From Candidula unifasciata (lineage: Eukaryota; Mollusca; Gastropoda; Stylommatophora; Geomitridae), in contig CAJHNH020008555.1 of assembly GCA_905116865.2 (NCBI GenBank), positions 285,658 to 349,657 of the forward strand: DNA of 64,000 nucleotides, written 5' to 3'. The notes under the pieces are model-generated. The model saw only the letters and a program-made list of their open reading frames with translations, searched no databases and had not been told where the DNA came from. Each line of letters opens with the position of its first letter. Position 1 is the first letter of the stretch. Made by a program: the position numbers and the translations under genes. Positions 41,611-51,700 of the stretch are shown here, in pieces.

Positions 41611-41624
41611 GGATGTGTGTTTTT

Positions 41625-41890
41625 TTTTTTTTCTGCAGACCCACTGCCCTCATAAAAAGCATGTTGTAAAAGATAGGTAATTAAGGATGTTTCCTTTAAA
41701 GTCACAGTGCATCTGCTTGAGAGGCAAGGGGTAACCAGTCTGTATAAAAATAAGCCAGATCTGTAAAATGGATAATGCACACAAAACTCAAGTTCTGGAA
41801 CAAGCTCAAAGACCAGAAGTGGATGAACAACCAAAACTTTCCACCAGAGATTACAACCAGTAAATGCAAAGAAAAAGAAGAAGAATGAGA
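41625..41890 (+). repeat. Family B (GAA-tailed), copy 4
   Basis: GCAGACCCACTGCCC, AAGCATGTTGTAAAAGATAG, GTGCATCTGCTTGAGAGGCA, CAGATCTGTAAAATGGATAA, CAAGTTCTGGAACAAG and an AAAGAAGAAGAA tail. Confidence 0.8.
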
Positions 41891-42004
41891 CAGTTGTGTT
41901 TCAGAAGAGCATGAGTATGAACTGAGTAAATGTGAGATTACAAACATACATAACATGCTGACTAGTGCACATGAGTAATCTCCTGTCATTTACAGTGCAT
42001 TGTT

Positions 42005-42490
42005 CAATACTTAAAGAGTTAACATATAACCTAAAATCAGAATGTAACAAGATGGGAGACAAATTGTGTCTAAAAAAATTAATGTTAACACATCCCTAAC
42101 ATCAGCATACAACAAGATGGAAGACAAATTATGTCTCAAAAATTATTGTTTGCTAACGCGTCCCTAACAACAGCATATAGCAAGATGGGAGACAAATTCT
42201 GTCTCAAAAATTAATGTTTGTTAACGCATCCCTAACATCAGAATGTAGCATGATGGGAGGCAAACTGTGTCTCAAAATTAATGTTTGTTAACACATCCCT
42301 AACATCAGCATACGGCAAGATGGGAGACAAATTCTGTCTCAAAAATTATTGTTTGTTAACGCATCCCTAACATCAGAATGTAGCAAGATGGGAGTCAAGC
42401 TGTGTCACAAAATTAATGTTTGTTAACACATCCCTAACATTAGCATGCAGCAAGAAGGGAGACAAATTTTGTTTCAAAAATTAATATGTA
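42005..42490 (+). repeat. ~66-bp minisatellite
   Basis: About seven units of TTAACACATCCCTAACATCA, GCATACAACAAGATGGGAGA, CAAATT and TGTCTCAAAAATTAATG. Confidence 0.94.
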
Positions 42491-42754
42491 GTAAAGATGT
42501 GTTGGCCTAAAGACTCATATATCACAGTGTCAAGGTCAATGGACAAAATATAACCAATATTTTATTTGGCATGAATGTGGAAGAATATTTTTAACAAAAC
42601 AAATCTGAATTCTAAAAAGACTGTAAAATTAATGTCTTTAATTATTTAAACTTTCACAATCAAATTATATAAACTGCAATTATAAAATTAAGAACGTTTC
42701 ACAACAGATTTCATCCTTTACGTCCTTCTTAAGACGTAATTTTTTGTTATTTGA

Positions 42755-42850
42755 AACTCTTCCAGGGGCAATCAGGTCAATTATGGCCAAATGTCTGAAA
42801 CCTCTCCAATCCTCATCCGCATGGTGGCACTTTGTGTCATCGGTGTTAAA
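42755..42850 (+). repeat. Family C partial copy 4
   Basis: TCAATTATGGCCAAATGTCT, AATCCTCATCCGCATGGTGG and CACTTTGTGTCATCGGTGTT. Confidence 0.65.
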
Positions 42851-43094
42851 AAAGAACAATCCAATCCAATCCACAACAGATTATGTAAATTGTGTTACAC
42901 GATCACAAAATTTCACAACACAGTTTCATTGGAGATCCTTCCCTTTTACAGCAGTCACAGTAATTCTGCTGATTTTCATACAATAAAAACAAAACAAAAC
43001 TGTTCAATTTGCCATTTAGAGCTCATCTTTCAAGCTGGTTAAAAAAGTAGAGAAAAACAGAATTAAAAATTTTTTTGCTTTCTCAACAGATGTC

Positions 43095-43850
43095 CACTAA
43101 AAAAATTGTATCAAATATTCTTCCCTTTGGCTACAGACCTCTATTAAAACAATTTTAGTAATAAGTTCTTCACTGTCACAACAGAACTCTACTAAAACAA
43201 CGAAGTTCTTCACTTTTGTATTTGAGCTCTACTAAAATGAATTTAACAGAAAATTCTTTACTTCCACAACAGAACTCTACTAAGATGTGGACAAAGATGA
43301 CAACATCAATGGTGCACAAACTCGGCTGGTGGGTAATAATGAGTTAGTCAGTTAGTTAATCGAAAGATTATCCTCACTGCACAGCAGACAAGTCCATAAG
43401 CAATCGGATCCCATCTTCGGCGTGTGGTGACTGATAACACCAGTTCTTATGGTAATAAAGAGTGTCTGGAACTAACACAATTATGTGACCTGGGAATAAA
43501 GCCTAGTGAAGCACATCTATGGCTTATGTCAGGATAGGAGACATAACCAACTCCTCATGGAAATAAGTAGCAGTACCTTAGGGTGGCTGCTGCATTGGAG
43601 GCCTAAGCACACAGGGGAATGACCAATATGGTGATGTTAACTCTTATAATAAATCATATTCTAAATCATTGTTTAAAAAAACATTATTCAGTCAATTAAA
43701 AATATTTTAGTAAAACATTCTACACTTTCAAAACAGAGCACTATTAAAATAATTTTAGAAAAACATTCTTCACTTTCACATAAGAGCTCTACTAAAGCAG
43801 TTTTATTGACAGATCTCCTCATCCCAACAGATGTGGTAATTTTGTTGCAA
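43095..43850 (+). repeat. Degenerate tandem array split by a LINE fragment
   Basis: Units of CAACAGAACTCTACTAAAAC and AATTTTAGTAATAAGTTCTT, about 55 bp, occur at 43120-43290 and again at 43690-43830. The 400-bp gap is filled by the LINE fragment at 43320-43660. Confidence 0.7.
43320..43660 (+). mobile_element. LINE RNase H C-terminal fragment
   Basis: Conceptual reading with frameshifts gives LTQLCDLGIKPSEAHLW and QDRRHNQLLMEISSSTLGWL, parallel to LTRLRDMGVKHGDARLC and YNQLLMGTISRSTLEWL at 57115-57250. It is non-functional. Confidence 0.65.
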
Positions 43851-44104
43851 GATTATTAAATCACCCATACTGATATTAAAAGAACTGTCTTAAATGTTAA
43901 ACTACAGAAGTTTACAAAGAATAATAAAGTACAGGTTTCATGAATTTCATACAGATTTTCACATATTTTACTTTTCAAAATTAGTATTAGTATTATTATA
44001 ATTATGTTCAAATTTTTTAGATTTCAACTTTTGATAATGCAGTTACATAATAAATTATTTTCTTAAATTTGCTGTAGTTCCTTAATATTTTCTGATATAA
44101 TATT

Positions 44105-44138
<34 letters not shown>

Positions 44139-44559
44139 TACATATTTTTGTATTTGGTCATCTAAACAGTTAAAACACAGAGTGCCTTGACTGTTGCATC
44201 GTATTTCTGTATTTAAATTATTTTCTAAACAGGTTCTCAAAACAGAAAAATTTAACTCTTACAACACATCTGCTATGCTTTCTCTGACGATTTGTGTCCT
44301 CACAGCAATAGTTTGAATAAATGTTTTAGTTCTTTTAGTAATAACTTCTAATTTCTCTTCTTATTGTTTCTATAAGCCAGATTTAATCCACAGCTGCTTG
44401 CTAGGCCTAATACAAATTATGTATTTAGCCAAATGGATCCCGCACCACCTGGCGAGGCAGAGCTCTGTTTGCCTGAGACTTCGCAGCCTCAGTTTCACAG
44501 TGTGCCCAGCTTGGTCTATGTATGCCTCTAGTAATGGTTCTGTAAAAATCTGCCTGTAT
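43851..44559. other. No recognised gene; (AC)n at 44114-44139
   Basis: AT-rich. A 66-codon minus frame at 44370-44570 has no recognisable domain. Confidence 0.35.
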
Positions 44560-45400
44560 GCTTTTAGCAACAGTTGAGTTAAAATCTGTCTGCTTTTAGC
44601 AATGGTTTTATAACAGTATGCTGGTAATGCCTATCTAATTTTATGATTCTCAACTTCCTCAACACCTTTAGTAATAGCTTCTTTGTTAATCTATGTGCAT
44701 CCTTTTAGTAACGGTTTATATACCAATCTGTTGGTATCATTTTAATAATGGTTTCTATACTAATCTGTATTTATCTCTTTAGGAGTGATTTCTATACTAA
44801 TATGTTTGTATCTTTTCATGAATGGTTTCTTTACTAATCTGTTTATATCTCTTTAGTATTGGTATTATACACTAATCTGTTTTTGTCTCTTTAGGAATGG
44901 TTTCTATACTCTTTTTTTAGTATTGGTATTATACACTAATCTGTTTTTGTCTCATTAGGAATGGTTTCTATACTAATCTGTTTTTATCTCTTTAGTATTG
45001 GTATTATACACTAATCTGTTTTTGTCTCTTTAGGAATGGTCTCTATACTAATCTGTTTTTATCTCTTTAAGAATGGTTTCTATACTAATGTTATAATCTC
45101 TTCTTTAACGGTTTATATACTAATCTGTTTTAAATCCTTATGAATGGTTTCTATACTGATCTGCTTGTATCCTTAAGGTAATTGTTTCTTTGACAATCTG
45201 GATGTGTCCCTGCATCAATTGTTTGTATAAATATTGTTATAATGACAGCTTCTATAACTACTGTATCCTTTTTTTGTAATGCTTTCCTTAATGATCTTTT
45301 TGTATGCTTTTCATAATGGTTTTTACAACAATGTGTTTGTTTGCTTGTAAAAATGATTTTTATAACAATCTGTTTGGATATTTTAAACAATTATTTCTTT
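44560..45400 (+). repeat. ~39-bp minisatellite, degenerate
   Basis: Units of AGGAATGGTTTCTATACTAA and TCTGTTTTTATCTCTTT repeat some 18 times. They are most regular at 44860-45090, where a longer unit adds TAGTATTGGTATTATACAC. Confidence 0.88.
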
Positions 45401-45582
45401 TAAAAAAACTGCCTCCGTCCTTACAGACAGTTTTCTACAATATACATAAACGTTATCAGCCTAACAAGGATAAAGATGGATCTCAGTAGAAAAATATCAA
45501 ACAGACACATACTTTACCTTTCAAACACAATGTATAAAAATGAAAGAATCTCTCATTACAATTCAAGCTCCTTTCACAAACA

Positions 45583-45791
45583 TTAAAACTTTTCAGCAAC
45601 AGTTATCTTAATCATGTCTTTCAAATCCTGATACCGCTTCGGTGGGGCATGTGCTTTAGAAGCCTCATAGTCATGTTTCAGTTTTTCCAACTTGGCAAGT
45701 GCTTTCGAAAATTGATTAAGGTGGTGCTGTATGGCTCGCTGCTTCCTAGCATTGTCTCTCTGTAGTTCTGCTTCGGACATCACATCCTCAT
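45583..45791 (-). CDS. Exon 5, terminal, with stop codon
   Basis: 209 bases. The acceptor is TTTTATTCAG. It encodes [20 protein letters not shown], then [37 protein letters not shown] and TAA. No clear AATAAA signal was spotted close downstream. Confidence 0.8.
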
Positions 45792-48700
45792 CTGAATAAA
45801 ATGAATGTGTAGCATGAGATAAAAAAACGAACGGAATCAATAAAGTGAAGCATTGTGGGTTAAGCTGGTTATGCTTATTAATATAACAGCCTACAGCTCT
45901 GTGGCTTAGAGGGTAGTAAAAATGTTTAACAATTTCAAGATCCTCAAGTACAAGGGTTTCGATTTTCAAGGTGGATCACCATCATGTAGCAGGTCCTTTG
46001 CAGAACGTTGCTCTCATCACGGTCTGCCTGAAAGAAATTCAGTCTCTCGCCAGCTCTCCTACCTCAAGTACTTTCATACACAAGGAGTCACTTTTATCCT
46101 GTGCCCATCTTCGTATTGGTCAGCCCCTGCCCCTACTTCCTAGTACCGTGCCTTCTGCTATTATTTTGTCTAATCCACCACAGCGCTTGATATGACCAAC
46201 ATTTTTCAGTTTTTGAGACAAGCTGCTGTTTATTAGCCGATCTTCCTTGATGTTAAGATCTTTTAAAATGTCAGTATTTCTTTTCTTCTTTGTCCATGGA
46301 ATTCTGAGAATCCATCAATAGCATTTCAGCTCAAAAGCCCCTATTTTCTTTCTTAAGGACTGGGAGATTGTAAAGGATTGTGGATGGTTTAAAAAATATG
46401 TTCCTGTTGTTTCAAACAGTGGTAGAAGAGTTGCACAGTGGAAGAGACAAGGACCATACCATGAACAAATCCCAAAGACAGCAGTAGTACACTGTTACAA
46501 ACCTTCACTGTGGGGACTGCACATCAATTTTTAAGCAGAAGAATTTATAAACCTTTAAATTCCTTGAGCAGCAAAAAGTTTTGAAAAAAAAAAAAGGCTA
46601 TGAATGAAGACGAATATTATGGACATCAGGAAAAAAGGCAGCTGTAATTTGGCAACAATTTAATTTAAAAAAAAAAATAAAAATACACACATAGACACAC
46701 ACAAATATGGGACATTGTGAAACATGTACGGCAAGAAATAAAGGTCGGCAATGAGAGACAATTGTTGATAGCATTTTATCAAGGTGTAGAAGTGTGGGTA
46801 CATGAACTGCTACATGTTACTGCAGAATTCAAGTCCCCTATGCCAGTGGGCAGAAGGACTTGATGATGATAACATAAATAAATATTAACTCACACATTTT
46901 TTTTCAAAACTGTTCATAAAAATCCTGGACGTTAAGAGCTATAACCATTAAGCAGATAGGCAAGTTTGCTAGCCAACCCATTTAAAAACAATTTTTTTTT
47001 AAACTGGTGAAGAAATATATGAAGGGAAGTCATCAACAAAGCACAAATGGTGCAAAATATTAATTGAACACATCCCACTAGGCAGATCAAAACACTTTTT
47101 TATTTTATTGGGGCAAAACGATAGTTTAGAGCAAAAAATAACATCATGACTAGAAAATAAAAACGCATTCTCCCCCCCCCCCCCCCCCCCCCCCAAAAAA
47201 AATCCCTCAAACGTTATTTATTGGTAACATCAAATCCAGACCATCTAAAGACAATAAAATTGCAAACATACGCAAAGCCATTCAATGTGTGTAGCGGGGA
47301 CTGGTCAAAGTAATAAGTTAGTGAAGTAAAGGACCCTTGCCATGCCTTCAAGCGTATTGGGCATGTAGGGCTAGATTTATTTTTTATAGTCCAGAAGGCA
47401 CTTGGTGCAGACCAATCGGCACTTGGTGGGTGATGTGGTCAGCATCAAGCCAGCCGCCTTTACTTCCCAGGACTCCACCTGGTACCCATTCAAGGTTGGG
47501 TTGGTGTGGAAGCCAAGGTCATTTTTTAAAAAGTCTAGTACCATCATGACCTGAACCCACAACCTTCCGATCCACAGGCAAGCATCTACATGATACACCA
47601 CGGTGACTCGAGGCCAAAATAAGAATGATAAAATATTGGCCTTTCAGGGATTTGTAACAGATGGAAATGCTGACAAAGCAGATTCTCGGAAAGGTGGGAT
47701 AAGGTTACAATAATCAAACAAAATGATGAATAAAGTAAACATTACCTACCTGCAATTGGCTCATCACTGAAACCTGTCACATTCTTCAGTTTTTTCATAA
47801 AACTGGACAATTTTCCACCACTCTTTCCTGTAGCCTCAGCTTCCACTTGCTTGTTCTGTTCTTGGGCCTCTCCAGAAAATTCTTGGGCTCTGCCCAGCAA
47901 GCCTGACAGACTACCCTTTCCTGGCATGTGCAATATATGTTTATATTATGGTAACTTGAAGACCAACGTGTATGCACAAGATCAGTTCAACAACTCTCAA
48001 GCTATTTATTTCTCACTGTATGCAATACAATGATAACAATGAAACAATACAAGTGCAGTTCTACCACATATTTATCCACTAAAAAAAAGTAAAATATTTT
48101 TATTTTTTTTTAATTACAATTATCTTCTTTTTTTTTATTGGCTTGAAATAGTGTATCTATATCTGCAGTGTTGTCTCTAGTATGAACTTTACTGTCTGTT
48201 GTAATACAATCAGCGACCCATAAAGTTTGGCTTGCACCTGTGTTGCTCCTGGCCAAAAGTTTAGCTTGCACCGGTGTTTCTCCTGGCCAGAAGTTTTGCC
48301 TTGATACTGATAATTATGTAAAACTGATATGGGCTCTCTGAATGAGCCTGTGTTGTTTTTCATAGAAAAAAGATTTAACAAACAGCATGGTCTTTGGTGT
48401 GTAAATAGGTTTCCCTTTTATGGAGAGGGTGACAGCAACTTTCCATCTTTTCAGATGTTAGTGTTCCACTGTGCTATAGAGGCTCACATTAAGAAGAATT
48501 TTCAAGATTTCAGGACTCTTGTTGCCATCACATGTATCTGACATGCTCAGCTGTTAACCTTTCAGCCATTCTTTTTTCTTTTGTCCCTATTCCCTTCCCA
48601 CCCCCTCCCCATCGACCCCTGTTCTATGGAGTGTGATCCATGAGAACCAGTTCCCATGAATGCACCTCAAAACCTGTATCATTCATGTCCCAACAGAGGC

Positions 48701-51700
48701 TTTCCTTATTACATAAATGAAATCTCTCTCAACAAAGTACATAATAAAGCAACAATAAAACACAGCTGCCTCTATCTCATATTGAAGCTAGCCAACACAT
48801 GCCAAGCAATCCTATTTTTGATATTTTGCAGCTCACTGTCTGTCCTGAAGCAAGTAGATAAGTAAAGGACCTCTTTCCGCCTTTGGCGCACTGAGCATAT
48901 GATGCTAGAATCATATTCTTATAGACAAATGGTCTGCAACCTTTTTCAGGCCATGCGCCCCCCACCTTTTCCCCCGTGTTATTATATTAATTAGACTATC
49001 AATGGTAGATATTTGAAGAAAAAAAATGTAATAAAAACTACTCTGTTATTTTATTTATTGATTATTTTTTTTTTTTTTTTAAACATGTTATTTTAAAAAA
49101 AAATACTCATGTAAATACAAATGATCTTGTCATTTTATTTAATAATTAGTTTTAAAAAATATATATTTTTTTTAATTTTAAAATTTAACTAACACAAACC
49201 TACCTACTGGTAGTACATACTGCACAATGGATTATTACAAATACAAAAGCACTCGCTTTTAACACTGCTTGATGCCTCTCTCCCCCAGGCTGGAGACAAC
49301 TATTATAGACCAATCAGCAATCAGTGAGTAATGTTGTCAACACTCACGTCGGCCACCTCTCTCTATACTATTAATCTCTAGCTCTAATTTAGTTTCCTCT
49401 GTATTTTATGTATCCTTCTATTTCTTTTATTATGTGGGTTTCGCAGCATAGGACTCACCTGAGGTGCTACTAGAAGATGTGTCCTGCATAATTTGTTGAA
49501 GATTCCTAAATGTTTCATCACTGGTGGCTCCTTTAATCATATCTTTCAACTGGCCGTATCGTGAAATTGAAAAGGTTCCTTTTGAGGACTGATAGGTTTC
49601 CTCCAGTTTCTGTTTAAGAGCAAGCAAATAATCATGTCAGAAAATGTTTTCTTCTCCCAGCTTTTACCCACACCCCCCTCTCCCCCAATAGAGAATATGC
49701 CTTCAAGCAACTCAATCCAAACTGTCCTATCTTTTGCTATAGCATGCAGTTCATCCTTTGTCCTTCCCTTTTTTTTTTTCATGCACGTCACTCTCTAGTC
49801 CCTTTTCTTCATGTCTGCTTCTTCTTCTTCATGTTCACCAGCTGAAAACTCTGGTGGAAAGTTCTGGTTGTTCATCCACTTCTGGACTGCAGTCCTGTTC
49901 CAGAACGAGTGCTGCATGTGCATCCATTTTACAGATCTGACTCATTTGTATGCAGACTGCTGGTTCCTTGCCTCTAAGGCAGATGCACTCCGACTACGAA
50001 GGAAGCTCCCAATTAGTCGACTCTTACGACATGCTTTTGAGTAGGCAGTGGGTCTTTTCTTGTTTTCCCTATAATTGGACCCCAGAATACACACAGATGT
50101 GTATTTTGTCTCAATCTTGATTGTTTTGTTTTTTTTGGTGGTGCCTGTTGTTTTTATGAGATGAGATAATCAACCCCAAATACCAGGACCAACTTTTTGT
50201 TCTTGTTAACAGTGTTTTCTTCAAGTAAGTTTGTGTTAACGAGGGTTTACTGTATTTACTTCTAATGACTTAGAAAATTTCACAAAAGATAATAAACCTA
50301 CTTGGAAAATAGCCTTGACATTCAGAAAATGACTGTCCAGTTCCTTTTCCCGTCTGACTAGTCTTGCATGTTCTTCCTTGAGTACATCAACTGACAGGCC
50401 TGACTTCTGGGAAGCTAACAAAACCAACCAAAGTTTCAAAAAGACTTTTCAGGATAACAACAAAACTGACCTTATGCTTCTATTACTAATTATAAACAGT
50501 AAAACACCAAATGGTGGTATCACTATCAAGTGGGCTGTGACCCAAATGCTTACTGTCTTTACAGCCTGTATTTACCACTTTAAGGATTGATTAGTAATGG
50601 ACAGCTGGAGAAACTATGCAAGAGCTGATCAATGGAAACTTACAACAAGGTGACATCATCAAATATACAGATGGGTCTGTAGTGAGAGGTAAGAAGAGTG
50701 CGTGGGGTTTTACTGCAAAGGTGAATGGACGCTGTTTGAAAACAGTGTCTCACATAAAGCATCACTACATTTAATAAGAGAATCAAGGTGGAGGCTATGT
50801 TATGTTAACTTTCCAATGGCTTGTGTGCAGCACGGACCAACATGTATTTGTAACAGACTCACAGAGCATGCATCGTAAAAATTAAACTGGCATCCTGTGT
50901 GCAGTGGCTTGTATCACTTAACAGGTCTCAGATCAGTGGCATATCATGGATTTTCTGCCGAGGACATTTAAGTATGCGAGGTAACGAGCAGGCTGATAGA
51001 TCAGCTGCTGCTTGCTGCTCTGGGCAGTGAGCTACTTTATGGACAGTGCAACAGAAAAGACAGTAGAGGTGTGAAGAGGTCCTGGAAAATATTTAACACT
51101 GAGGGGGAACATAGGTGGCAACTGGTACAATTAGCATGTCGACATATTGTTGGCTACTGAAGAAGGGGATGGAGCATATGTGTGAATGTCCCAAGTGCAG
51201 TCACATCAATCCTTGATTCACTCATTCATTCATTCACTTTTTCAAGGACTGAGTAAATAATTCTAGATCACAGCAGCTTGGTCTGAAAATCCATAAAGAA
51301 AAGACAAAGATAATGAGAATAAATCAGGCAAATAGTGATGTGGTTTCTCTTAATGGCACCCCACTCCAAGACGTGAAGTCTTACACCTCTTTAGGCAGTA
51401 ATGTAGATAAGGATGGAGGAACTGATAGAGATATTAAAATAAGAATACAAAAGGCAAGAGGGGCTTTCATTGCACTAGGGAATTTGTGGAGGTCAAAAGA
51501 AATTAAAAGAAATACTAAACTAAAATTTTTTAATTCTAATGTCAAATCAGTACTATTGTATGGGGTGGAGACATGGAGAACAACCAAGGCAATTACTAAT
51601 AAATTACAGATATTCATTAACTGGTGCCTGCGCAGAATAGAGGGAATTAAATCGTATGATAGAATAACTAATGTAGAACTTTGGGAGAGAACTAAACAGG

